In this document: positions 10,130 to 17,857 of the stretch, in pieces
Layout: every line of letters starts with the position of its first letter
How positions within the stretch are numbered: the first letter of the stretch is position 1
Source of the DNA: an uncultured Acidaminococcus sp.
Lineage (GTDB): Bacteria > Bacillota_C > Negativicutes > Acidaminococcales > Acidaminococcaceae
Length of the DNA: 23,161 nucleotides
Assembly: GCA_900314165.1 (NCBI GenBank)
Contig: OMUE01000114.1
Coordinates: 1 to 23,161 of the forward strand
Direction of reading: 5' to 3'
Notes under the pieces: model-generated
What the model was told of the DNA's origin: nothing
Seen by the model: only the letters and a program-made list of their open reading frames with translations
Databases searched by the model: none
Translations under genes and position numbers: made by a program

Positions 10130-11881
10130 ATGTGTGATAATTATTTCCAACCGGACCAAATCCTTTCGTATTTCCGCTTGGAATGGCCCTGGCTTGCCGG
10201 GGTGACCATTACGGGCATTATCTATAACGTGGGCATGGGGGCAGGTCCCTATTTCGAAGGCCTGTTAGCCCAAAGGCTTTACGAAATTCTTGGCGGCACT
10301 AAGGCAGCGGTGGACATGATCGGTCTGGCCCTGTTGTACGTGGCCGTCATCTTTGTGGTCCAGGCCAGCCGGGCCGGCAAACGCTATACCGTCCGGGTCT
10401 TTGCCAACCAGGTAAGCCGCCTCATGCGCCATACCCTGTACCACGGCATGGTGCACCGGCCGGTGGAAGCCGGAGAACAGGAAAATCTGGGCTCTTATAT
10501 GACGAAGGCCATCGGAGACGTGGATGCCTGTTCAGAGGGCATGCGGAAATTTACTACGGAAATCTTTGACACGGGCGTCGTCATGGTAGTGTATATCGTC
10601 ATGCTGCTGGTATTCGACTGGCGGCTGACGATTTTGGCGTGCCTGTTTACGCCCATTGCCTATATCCTGGCAGACAAACTGAAAAAACAGGTGGCCCGGG
10701 CTAACGGTCATTACAAAGAATGCGAAGCCCAACTGAACGAAAAAACTATGGACCGCATCGGCCGGGCCCTGACCTATCGCATGTTCGGGCGGGAACAGGA
10801 TCGGAACGAGGCCTACGAAAAACAGCTGACGGCCTACGAGAAAGCCAGCAGCCGGGCAAATATCTTTGAAGGCAGTATGGGGCCTTTGTATGATGCTGTC
10901 TCCATGATCGGCACGGTCCTCATTTTTTATTTCGGTTCCCGGAATGTGCAGGGCACAGGCTGGACCCAGTGGAATATTGCCAGCTTCACCACGTTTTTGG
11001 CCTGCTTCATCAAACTGGCGGTAAAGACCAGCCATGCGGCCAAACTGTTTAACGCGGTCCAAAAGGCCCAGGTGTCCTGGCAGCGCATCAAGCCGCTGCT
11101 GACCTATGCGGCGTCCGTGCCGGACAGCGAGGCAAAGGAACCGGAAACTCATGTCTCTCTCTGTGTAAAGCAGCTAAGCTGCCAGTATCCGGGCCAGACC
11201 AAAGGCCTGGAAGAAATTTCTTTCCAGGCCGAACCGGGAGAAATCATCGGCATAACGGGTAAAGTAGCCTGCGGCAAGAGCCTGTTGGGCAAGGCCTTTC
11301 TGGATGAAGTGCCCTGTCAGGGCACGATCCAGCTGAACGGCCGGAATCTGCTGGAATTGACGGAAGCAGAACGGCGCTCCATGATTTCCTACATGGGCCA
11401 TAATCCGGAACTCATTACAGGTTCAATCAGGGAAAATATAGCCTTAGGGGATCCTATCGATGTGGAAAAATGGCTGGAAGCTGTGTGTATCGATCAGGAA
11501 GTGGCGGCGCTGCCCCAAGGCGCTGAGACCCCTGTGGGCACAGGAGGTGCCCAGTTGTCCGGGGGTCAGAAGGCCCGAGTGGCTTTGGCCAGGACCCTGA
11601 GCCATAGCAAAGGCCTGGTCATCCTGGATGATCCCTTTGCCGGGGTGGACGGAGATATGGAGCAGACTATCCTGCAGCATATGCACCAGCTGCTGCCGGG
11701 CAGGACCATCCTCCTGATTTCCCACAGGCTCGTCCATTTCCCGGCATTTGATCATGTGCTGTTCCTGCAGGATGGCAGAGGTATCTTTGCCACCCACGAG
11801 GCGCTCATGAGCCGGGAACCGGTATACCGGCAGTTGTTTGAAAGCCAGCAGAAGGGGGTGGACCTGGATGCAAAGAAATAA
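10130..11881 (+). CDS. ABC exporter half-transporter, subunit with degenerate Walker B
   Basis: A 583-residue type IV exporter subunit: an N-terminal transmembrane domain (about 1-330) and a C-terminal nucleotide-binding domain. Motifs are Walker A GKVACGKS (377-384), canonical signature LSGGQ (476-480), Walker B ILDDP with Asp501 where the catalytic Glu is expected, and H-loop His532. The Q-loop position appears to be His424 (YMGHNPEL). ATG 10130 is chosen because AAGGCGG (10116-10122) lies 7 nt upstream. The longer frame only translates the preceding repeat and terminator. It overlaps the next gene by 14 nt and should form a heterodimer with it. Substrate is unknown; such pairs are often multidrug or peptide exporters. 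Confidence 0.9.
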   Translation: MCDNYFQPDQILSYFRLEWPWLAGVTITGIIYNVGMGAGPYFEGLLAQRLYEILGGTKAAVDMIGLALLYVAVIFVVQASRAGKRYTVRVFANQVSRLMRHTLYHGMVHRPVEAGEQENLGSYMTKAIGDVDACSEGMRKFTTEIFDTGVVMVVYIVMLLVFDWRLTILACLFTPIAYILADKLKKQVARANGHYKECEAQLNEKTMDRIGRALTYRMFGREQDRNEAYEKQLTAYEKASSRANIFEGSMGPLYDAVSMIGTVLIFYFGSRNVQGTGWTQWNIASFTTFLACFIKLAVKTSHAAKLFNAVQKAQVSWQRIKPLLTYAASVPDSEAKEPETHVSLCVKQLSCQYPGQTKGLEEISFQAEPGEIIGITGKVACGKSLLGKAFLDEVPCQGTIQLNGRNLLELTEAERRSMISYMGHNPELITGSIRENIALGDPIDVEKWLEAVCIDQEVAALPQGAETPVGTGGAQLSGGQKARVALARTLSHSKGLVILDDPFAGVDGDMEQTILQHMHQLLPGRTILLISHRLVHFPAFDHVLFLQDGRGIFATHEALMSREPVYRQLFESQQKGVDLDAKK

Positions 11882-13538
11882 CGAAAGCGTAAGAGGTCCT
11901 GTGACTCAGTCTCTGCAGGACACCCTGCACCAATATCCAAAACAGGCCGCTGTTGTGCTGCTGCTGGTGATTTTAGCCGTAGGTACGTCCCTGTGTCCTC
12001 CTCTGGTGCTGGGACGGGCCGTGGATACCCTGACAGAAGGAAAAGGGGTGTCTCTGGGGCTGGCAGCTCTGTATCTGCTGCTGACAATCATCAGTGACCT
12101 GTTCCAGTCCATGCAGAACAGCGCTATTACCCTATTTGGACAGAAGCTGACCCATGGCCTCCGTTCGGCCCTGTGCGCAAAATTGTCACGGCTTCCTGCC
12201 GGGTATTTTACAACCCATCCCAGCGGCCGTATTACGTCTATCTTTGTAAATGATGGAGACACCATTGACGCCCTGTATTCCAATGGCGTTGTGGGCATGG
12301 CGGCAGACTGTGTGAAAATTATCGGCATCCTAGCCATCCTGTTTACGAAAAGCCGGGGCCTGTTCCTGCTGCTGGTGGCCATTATGCCCATCCTGTTCTA
12401 TCTGACCCGGCACTTCCAGAAAAAGAGCCTGGCTGCGCAGCGTGACAACCGGGCCGCTATCGCCCGGGTGAACAACCATGTACCGGAGACCCTGCAGAAC
12501 CTGCGGATGATCCATACTCTCAGCAAGGAAGGGTATATGGAAAAACGGTACGATGGCTTTATTATGGAAAGCTATCGGGCTATTGACAAGGCAAACCTGT
12601 TTGATTCCTGCTATTCTCCTGTGATCCTGGTGTTGCAGGCTGCAGTGGTGGCTATCGTTATGACGGGGGCAGCTCAGGGCCGGGCCATGCAGGAATTCTT
12701 CGGCATGACCGTAGGCTCTGCCGTAGCTATCATCTCCTATGTAGGCAAGGTTTTCGGGCCTTTGGAATCCATGGGGATGGAGATCCAGAACATCCAGTCT
12801 GCCGTGGCCGGGATCCAGCATATCAGCAGCTTCCTGCAGGAAGAAGAAATGGTGTCCGTTGAAGCGCCGGCCAGCCTGGCTCCGGAAGCGGATGGCCGTA
12901 TCGATGTAGAGAATGTGTGGTTCCGCTATAACGAGGACCGATGGGTCTTGCAGGATATCCACCTGCATATTGCCTCCGGAGAACACGTACTGCTGCTGGG
13001 TCCTAGCGGCAGCGGCAAGAGCACGCTGTTTGCCCTGCTCATGGGGCTGTACAGGCCCGGTAAGGGAAGGATCAGCCTGTGCGGCCAGAATCCGGCGGAT
13101 TTGGCAGACCATGCCCGGCGGCAGGCCTATGGTTGCGTGGAACAGTCCTTCCAGCCTGTGATAGGTACCATCCGGAACCAGGTAACGCTGTATGACGACG
13201 CTATCCGGGACCGGGAAGTGTGGAAGGCCCTGGATCTGGCTGATTTGAAAGATACAGTGGCCCGGCTGCCGAAGGGACTGGATACTCTTATGCAGGAAGG
13301 CTTGTTTTCCCAGGGCCAGCTGCAGCTGCTCAGCATTGCCCGGGCTGTGGTGGCTGATCCCAAAGTACTCCTGCTGGACGAGATGGCAGCCAACCTGGAC
13401 AGCGGCACGGAACAACAGGTGCTGGAAGCCCTGAAACGGGCTGGTGCCGGCCGTACTGTGGTCAGCATCTCCCATAGATATGGCAAGTTCATGGAAGGAG
13501 AGAGGAAAGTGATGCTGCGGCAGGGGAGGCTGGAATAA
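11868..13538 (+). CDS. ABC exporter half-transporter, subunit with degenerate signature motif
   Basis: A 556-residue partner of the preceding exporter subunit, with a transmembrane domain (about 25-320) and an NBD. Walker A is GPSGSGKST (378-386), Q-loop Gln426 (VEQSFQPV), signature degenerate FSQGQ (480-484) in place of LSGGQ, Walker B LLLDE with catalytic Glu505, and H-loop His536 (SISHRYG). The changes complement those of the partner, giving one degenerate and one consensus ATP site. ATG 11868 has AAGGGGG 9 nt upstream and overlaps the first gene by 14 nt, implying coupled translation at a fixed ratio. ATG 11838 would add ten residues without a better ribosome site. A heptad element begins 4 nt after the stop. 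Confidence 0.9.
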   Translation: MQRNNESVRGPVTQSLQDTLHQYPKQAAVVLLLVILAVGTSLCPPLVLGRAVDTLTEGKGVSLGLAALYLLLTIISDLFQSMQNSAITLFGQKLTHGLRSALCAKLSRLPAGYFTTHPSGRITSIFVNDGDTIDALYSNGVVGMAADCVKIIGILAILFTKSRGLFLLLVAIMPILFYLTRHFQKKSLAAQRDNRAAIARVNNHVPETLQNLRMIHTLSKEGYMEKRYDGFIMESYRAIDKANLFDSCYSPVILVLQAAVVAIVMTGAAQGRAMQEFFGMTVGSAVAIISYVGKVFGPLESMGMEIQNIQSAVAGIQHISSFLQEEEMVSVEAPASLAPEADGRIDVENVWFRYNEDRWVLQDIHLHIASGEHVLLLGPSGSGKSTLFALLMGLYRPGKGRISLCGQNPADLADHARRQAYGCVEQSFQPVIGTIRNQVTLYDDAIRDREVWKALDLADLKDTVARLPKGLDTLMQEGLFSQGQLQLLSIARAVVADPKVLLLDEMAANLDSGTEQQVLEALKRAGAGRTVVSISHRYGKFMEGERKVMLRQGRLE

Positions 13539-13542
13539 GAAA

Positions 13543-13727
13543 ATAGATGATAGATGATAGATGATAGATGATAGAACCTGTTGTCGGGGGTTAGAAACCT
13601 GCTTGTCGGATGGTTCGCTGTTTTAAGTCCGCCCTTTTCAAGGGCGGGGGACCGTTGCTTGCAACGGTGGTGGGTTTTACCTATGCATCTGACTTCTATC
13701 ATCTAACATCTATCATCTTGTTTTTTT
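13543..13727 (+). repeat. Heptad-armed intergenic element with perfect ATAGATG repeats
   Basis: The left arm is four perfect copies of ATAGATG (13543-13570) plus a partial copy. The right arm is five related inverted heptads, CATCTAT type (13686-13720), followed by seven T. The core has hairpins CCGCCCTT/AAGGGCGG (13629-13636 with 13640-13647) and ACCGTTGC-TT-GCAACGGT (13651-13668), followed by GGTGGG as in the element at 9302-9334. The T run after the right arm could make the folded RNA act as terminator for the ABC genes. Confidence 0.88.
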
Positions 13728-13745
13728 GCCAAAGTATGCTACACT
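13718..13745 (+). promoter_or_regulatory. Possible promoter for the MscS gene
   Basis: TTGTTT (13718-13723), a 16-nt spacer and TACACT (13740-13745) lie about 40 nt before ATG 13784. The -35 falls in the T tract that ends the repeat element. Both hexamers are imperfect, so support is weak. Confidence 0.3.
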
Positions 13746-13783
13746 ATCCCACATAATGATTAATTAACTTTTGGAGGCGTATT

Positions 13784-14827
13784 ATGAATTGGATGACCCG
13801 GCTGGCGGGGGAACTGGAGCATGGGGGACCCCATGTGCATTTTGCGGCATTTATTTTATTCAATATTTTAGGCGTTGTGCTGCTGCACTTTTTGTTCAGA
13901 ATCGCCATTGCCCTGTTAAGCCGCTATACCCGCTATAAGGAAGACACATGGCGGAATGCGTTCCGTTTCATGCCCACCCTTATGGGCCTGCAGCTGGGCA
14001 GCAAGTTTACTCAGAATTTCCTGAGCCTGCCCTGGTTTATCAACGAGATCCTGAACAAGCATTTTCACAGCCTGACCATTATTACGACTACCTGGTTTTT
14101 GGCCCACCTGACATCGTCTTTCATCAAATCTCGGATCAACAAACGGGACGACAGCGAATCGTCCATGTCCATCCTGGCTACCGTGGTGGACCTGGCCGTG
14201 TACATGGCAGGGTTCCTCATTATCCTGAGTTCCTATGGCATTTCCATTTCTCCACTGCTGACAGCTCTGGGCGCCGGCGGTTTAGCATCCGCCCTGGCCT
14301 TGCAGGACACCCTGTCCAACCTGTTTTCCGGCATTACCACCATCGTATCCAAACAGGTTCATATGGGGGATTATATCCGCCTGTCCAGTGGGGAATCCGG
14401 ACGGGTGGTGGACATGAACTGGCGTAATACTACCATCCGCACGGACACCAGCAACACGGTTATCGTGCCCAATAAGAATATTGCCAATTCCATCCTGACG
14501 AACTACGAACAGCCCTATGCAGAGTGCACCATTACGATTCCTATTACCATTACGTACGGCAACGACCTGCAAAAGGTAGAGACCGTGACTTTGGACGTAG
14601 CCCGGCGGATCCTGGAAAAGAGTGAATACGGGGTTACGGGATTCAAACCCCTGGTGCTGTACAATAAACTGGGGGATTATGGTATCAGCTTCAACGTGGT
14701 TCTGAGAATCCGGAATATCGTGGATGAAGGGGTCCTGAAGCACCAGTTCATCAAAGCCATCTACGAAGAATACAAACAGCAGGGAATTGAACTGCTGATC
14801 AGGAAGGATGTTACTTATAAAGAGTGA
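13784..14827 (+). CDS. MscS-family small-conductance mechanosensitive channel
   Basis: A 347-residue membrane channel that would release solutes on hypo-osmotic shock. Hydrophobic segments lie at about 18-46, 90-112 and 130-152. The pore-lining helix is at about 158-183, with the Gly/Ala-rich TALGAGGLASALALQD typical of MscS TM3. The beta domain follows with GDYIRL and VIVPNKNI (227-234), then an alpha/beta cytoplasmic domain to the end. ATG 13784 has GGAGG 6 nt upstream. The N-terminal region is somewhat longer than E. coli MscS (286 residues), as in many YbdG/YkuT-like homologues. The last codons run straight into the next heptad array. Confidence 0.92.
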   Translation: MNWMTRLAGELEHGGPHVHFAAFILFNILGVVLLHFLFRIAIALLSRYTRYKEDTWRNAFRFMPTLMGLQLGSKFTQNFLSLPWFINEILNKHFHSLTIITTTWFLAHLTSSFIKSRINKRDDSESSMSILATVVDLAVYMAGFLIILSSYGISISPLLTALGAGGLASALALQDTLSNLFSGITTIVSKQVHMGDYIRLSSGESGRVVDMNWRNTTIRTDTSNTVIVPNKNIANSILTNYEQPYAECTITIPITITYGNDLQKVETVTLDVARRILEKSEYGVTGFKPLVLYNKLGDYGISFNVVLRIRNIVDEGVLKHQFIKAIYEEYKQQGIELLIRKDVTYKE

Positions 14828-14908
14828 AGAGCGAAGAGAGAAGAGCGAAGAGGCCTGCGGAAAACCTGTCCAGCGGACACCTTTTCACTCTTCACTTTTC
14901 GCTTTTTC
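14824..14908 (+). repeat. Heptad-armed element overlapping the MscS stop codon
   Basis: The left arm has four heptads (14824-14851, GTGAAGA and GCGAAGA types) and contains the MscS stop TGA (14825-14827). The right arm has four inverted heptads (14881-14908, CTTTTCA, CTCTTCA, CTTTTCG and CTTTTTC). The core is the hairpin GTCC-AGC-GGAC (14868-14878), identical to 9336-9346. Translating this element gives the lysine/serine/glutamate-rich false N terminus of an overlong frame entering the next gene. Confidence 0.88.
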
Positions 14909-14925
14909 AGGCTGGTTAAATCCCA

Positions 14926-14955
14926 TTGACATCCTTCCGTTTCTCCTGCTACAAT
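14926..14955 (+). promoter_or_regulatory. Sigma-A-like promoter for the symporter-mmuM operon
   Basis: Consensus TTGACA (14926-14931), 18-nt spacer, TACAAT (14950-14955). The predicted start near 14962 leaves a 5' leader of about 26 nt, too short for a SAM or T-box riboswitch. Confidence 0.8.
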
Positions 14956-14987
14956 CCAAACAATATACTTTGGATTGGGGTGGGAGT

Positions 14988-16421
14988 ATGATCCTTGATA
15001 CCTTGACGGCGATTTCCGATGCCCTTTGGGGGACACCTATGACGGTGCTGCTGGTAGGGACGGGGCTGTATCTCAGCATCCGTTTTGGTTTCCGGTACAA
15101 TTTTCGTTGTATGAAGTTCAATTATCAAAACACGTTCGGCAAGATGTTCAAAAGCGGAGACGGCAATGGAACGGTTTCCGGCTTTGCAGCTGCCTGTACG
15201 GCCATGGCCAATACCATCGGCGTAGGCAATATCGGAGGGGTGGCTACGGCCATTGTGTCCGGCGGGCCTGGCGCCGTATTCTGGATGTGGGTCAGCGGCC
15301 TGTTGGGCATGTCCACCAAGGCTTGCGAAATCATTCTGGGCCAGCGCTACCGGGTGAAATATTCCCAGTCCATGGATGAATACATGTGTGACCGGAGCTT
15401 CGTCATGAAGAACGCCCTGGGCTGGAAACGGGGGGGCCTGCTGCTGGCTTTGGCCTGCTTTACCCTGGGCCCCTGGACCTGCAGTGTCCAAACAGAATCT
15501 GTAGTGGGAGCTCTCCAGGAAGGTTTCGGCATAGACCCTCTGGTATCTGTGGCAGTCCTGGGCATTACCTGCTTTGTAACCATCTTCGGAGGCTTGCGGC
15601 GCATTGCCTGGGTCATGGAAAAAGTAGTACCGTTTATGGCCTTATTGTATATTTTAGGTGGCATCGGTATCCTGCTGCAGCATCTGCCCCAGGTGCCGGG
15701 CGCTATATCCCTGATTGTCCGCAGTGCCTTTACGCCCATGGCACCGGTGGGCGGCTTTGCAGGAGCCGCGGTGAAGGACGCTCTGCGCTATGGGATCGCC
15801 CGTGGATTGTATTCCAATGATGCGGGCACGGGCTACGGCATGATTGCCCACGCTTCAGCCAAGACGGATCATCCTGTACGGCAGGCTTCCTGGGGCTGGG
15901 GCGAAGTATTCCTGGACACCATCATCGTGTGCTCTGTTACGGCTCTGTCCCTGATCCTGACCAACGCCTACATCGATTATCCCGGGGTCAACAGCGCCCG
16001 GCTGACCACCGTAGCCTTCAAGGTCAGCTATGGGACTTTGGGAGCCATGTTCATGGGTGTGGCAATTACGATCTTTGCCTGGACTACTATCATCGGCATG
16101 TACTACAGCTGCGAAAAGTCCGTGAACTATGCCTTTGGCGACACGGCTCGGAATAAGCTGGCTACGAAGCTGTACATGGTGTATTACATGATGCCCTGTG
16201 TGGTGCTGTACGACATGAAAGCGGACGCTCTGTGGGCTATGACGGATATCCTGTCCGCCATCTACGTATTCATCACGCTGTTCTACATTTATACGAAGCA
16301 GGGAGAAATCATGGGCCTGTTCCGGGACTTTTGGTTCCGCTACCTGCCGGCAAAACAACGGGGTGAAAATCCGCCCATGGTCTCCTATGGTTTGAGCGAA
16401 GATGGAAAGGATGAAAATTGA
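14988..16421 (+). CDS. Sodium:alanine/glycine symporter (AGCS family)
   Basis: A 477-residue cation-coupled amino acid transporter with about ten or more hydrophobic helices. The AGCS signature is clear: TIGVGNIGGVATAIVSGGPG followed by AVFWMW (76-101), then STKACEIILGQRYR. Family members are usually 450-490 residues. ATG 14988 is chosen over an upstream in-frame start because it lies just after the promoter, begins the alignable MILDTLTAISDALWG, and is preceded by a G-rich site (14977-14986). The 60 extra upstream residues are translated repeat. The stop is one base before the methyltransferase start, so the genes are coupled. That pairing leaves open a methionine- or S-methylmethionine-like substrate in place of alanine or glycine. 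Confidence 0.92.
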   Translation: MILDTLTAISDALWGTPMTVLLVGTGLYLSIRFGFRYNFRCMKFNYQNTFGKMFKSGDGNGTVSGFAAACTAMANTIGVGNIGGVATAIVSGGPGAVFWMWVSGLLGMSTKACEIILGQRYRVKYSQSMDEYMCDRSFVMKNALGWKRGGLLLALACFTLGPWTCSVQTESVVGALQEGFGIDPLVSVAVLGITCFVTIFGGLRRIAWVMEKVVPFMALLYILGGIGILLQHLPQVPGAISLIVRSAFTPMAPVGGFAGAAVKDALRYGIARGLYSNDAGTGYGMIAHASAKTDHPVRQASWGWGEVFLDTIIVCSVTALSLILTNAYIDYPGVNSARLTTVAFKVSYGTLGAMFMGVAITIFAWTTIIGMYYSCEKSVNYAFGDTARNKLATKLYMVYYMMPCVVLYDMKADALWAMTDILSAIYVFITLFYIYTKQGEIMGLFRDFWFRYLPAKQRGENPPMVSYGLSEDGKDEN

Positions 16422-16422
16422 T

Positions 16423-17376
16423 ATGGAGAATAAACTGCAGGATATGTTGAAACAGGAAAAAGTCCTGATCATGGACGGCTCCATGGGCACGGCCCTGGAG
16501 AATCTGGGAGCAAACCTGAATAACAAGCTTTGGACGGCCCGGGTCTTAGCGGATCGGCCGGACCTGGTTAAGCAAGTCCATCTGGACTATTTCCGGGCCG
16601 GGGCGGACATGGGCATTACATGCAGCTATCAGGCGTCCATACCGGGTCTTTTGGCGGCAGGATTTACGGAAGCTCAGGCAGAGGAACTGATCCAGAGAGC
16701 GATAACCGTATTTAAGGAAGCCCGGCAGGAGTGGTGGGACGCAGAAGGCCAAGCCCAGGGACGGTTGTGGCCTCTGTGCCTGGCAGCCGTTGGTCCCTAC
16801 GGAGCCTATCTGGCCAATGGGGCGGAATATAAAGGCCATTACGGGCTGACGGATGAAGAACTGCGCGGGTTCCACAAACGGCGCATGGAGCTGTTGTGGG
16901 CAGCAGGGCCCGATGTACTGCTGATGGAGACCCAGCCTTCCCTGCAGGAAGTGTTGGTGGAAACGGCTCTTGCTGAGGAATTGGGGGCACCCTATTGGGT
17001 CACCTTCTCCTGCCAGGATGGCAGACGCAACTGTGAAGGAGATTTACTGAGCCATTGCGCCGAAGTGCTGGTAAAGAACCATCCTCATCTGCAAGCCATC
17101 GGTGTGAACTGCACGAAGCCGGAATATATCGAAAGCCTCATTGGGGAATTGAAGGCCGTTACGGAGTTGCCCATTGTCGTCTATCCTAACAGCGGGGAAG
17201 AGTATGATCCTGTGACGAAGACCTGGCGCGGCACCGGAGGCCGCAAACGGTTCGGTTCCTATGCTGCGGACTACATGCGGGCCGGGGCTGCCGTCGTAGG
17301 CGGCTGCTGCACCACGGTGGCTGAGCACATAGAACAAGTGGTAGAGGCGAGGGAGAAGCAAAATTCCCCTTGCTAA
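16423..17376 (+). CDS. mmuM: Homocysteine S-methyltransferase
   Basis: A 317-residue zinc enzyme that moves a methyl group to homocysteine to make methionine, in the MmuM type from S-methylmethionine or SAM. The order of motifs matches E. coli MmuM: LIMDGSMGTALE near the start, VHLDYFRAGAD, ITCSYQAS, VGPYGAYLANGAEY, VVYPNSGEEYD, and the zinc ligands Cys230 (GVNC) and Cys295/Cys296 (GGCC). There is no cobalamin or folate domain, so it is not MetH. ATG 16423 lies one base after the symporter stop with AGGA 11 nt upstream. ATG 16402 or 16411 would extend it by seven or four residues and overlap the symporter. The ctsR promoter overlaps its final codons. Confidence 0.9.
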   Translation: MENKLQDMLKQEKVLIMDGSMGTALENLGANLNNKLWTARVLADRPDLVKQVHLDYFRAGADMGITCSYQASIPGLLAAGFTEAQAEELIQRAITVFKEARQEWWDAEGQAQGRLWPLCLAAVGPYGAYLANGAEYKGHYGLTDEELRGFHKRRMELLWAAGPDVLLMETQPSLQEVLVETALAEELGAPYWVTFSCQDGRRNCEGDLLSHCAEVLVKNHPHLQAIGVNCTKPEYIESLIGELKAVTELPIVVYPNSGEEYDPVTKTWRGTGGRKRFGSYAADYMRAGAAVVGGCCTTVAEHIEQVVEAREKQNSPC

Positions 17377-17398
17377 ACGTCAAAAAGTCAAATATAAT
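17370..17398 (+). promoter_or_regulatory. ctsR promoter with GTCAAA direct repeat in the spacer
   Basis: TTGCTA (17370-17375), 17-nt spacer, perfect TATAAT (17393-17398). Within the spacer two GTCAAA half-sites lie in tandem (17379-17384 and 17387-17392). CtsR of B. subtilis binds tandem RGTCAAA heptads, so this is a probable autoregulatory operator. The half-sites start 8 bp apart, against 10 in the published consensus. Confidence 0.7.
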
Positions 17399-17420
17399 AA
17401 GGGGGTAAGGAGGTAATACT

Positions 17421-17855
17421 ATGCGGAATGTAGCTGATTTGATAGAACAGTTTATTATCAGCGAATTGTTTGCCAACGAACAAGATGCTGTGAATGTAAA
17501 AAGAAGCCAGCTGGCAGAGAAGCTTTCCTGTGCCCCGTCCCAGATTACCTATACCTTGACGACACGGTTTACCCCGGAACGGGGATATGAAGTAGAATCC
17601 AAGCGGGGGAACGGAGGCTTTATCCGCATTATCCGCCTGCCCCAGCCTGAACAGCAGGAAAAGCTGCCGGCAGCAGAAGACATCAAGACACCGTCGGACC
17701 TGGTAGAAGCTCTGACGGCTCATAAGCTGATTACGCTGCGGGAAGCCCGGCTGCTCCACTATTTCCTGGCTGTCCTGGGTGATCATGTGACGGAAAAAGA
17801 CAAGCTGCGGATGATCAAGACAGCCTATCAGCTTATGGGCGAAGGAGAAGAGTAA
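17421..17855 (+). CDS. ctsR: CtsR-family heat-shock repressor
   Basis: A 144-residue winged-helix repressor of the clp stress genes in Gram-positive-type bacteria. The N-terminal half matches CtsR throughout: DLIEQFI, VKRSQLAEKLSCAPSQITY (helix-turn-helix) and the wing SKRGNGGFIRI (60-70). The C-terminal half is the helical dimer and McsB-responsive region. The wing normally reads RGGGG; here Asn64 replaces one glycine. AAGGAGG (17407-17413) lies 7 nt before ATG 17421. In B. subtilis mcsA, mcsB and clpC follow. Here radA begins 2 nt after the stop. The promoter carries GTCAAA repeats consistent with autoregulation. Confidence 0.93.
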   Translation: MRNVADLIEQFIISELFANEQDAVNVKRSQLAEKLSCAPSQITYTLTTRFTPERGYEVESKRGNGGFIRIIRLPQPEQQEKLPAAEDIKTPSDLVEALTAHKLITLREARLLHYFLAVLGDHVTEKDKLRMIKTAYQLMGEGEE

Positions 17856-17857
17856 CT

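Noticed and set aside
13543..13570. CRISPR-like array
   Set aside because: The units are only 7 bp, contiguous and without spacers, and there are no cas genes.
14808..14987. A 60-residue N-terminal extension of the symporter
   Set aside because: It translates the heptad element (lysine, serine and glutamate repeats) and lies upstream of the promoter at 14926-14955, so the transcript would not contain it.
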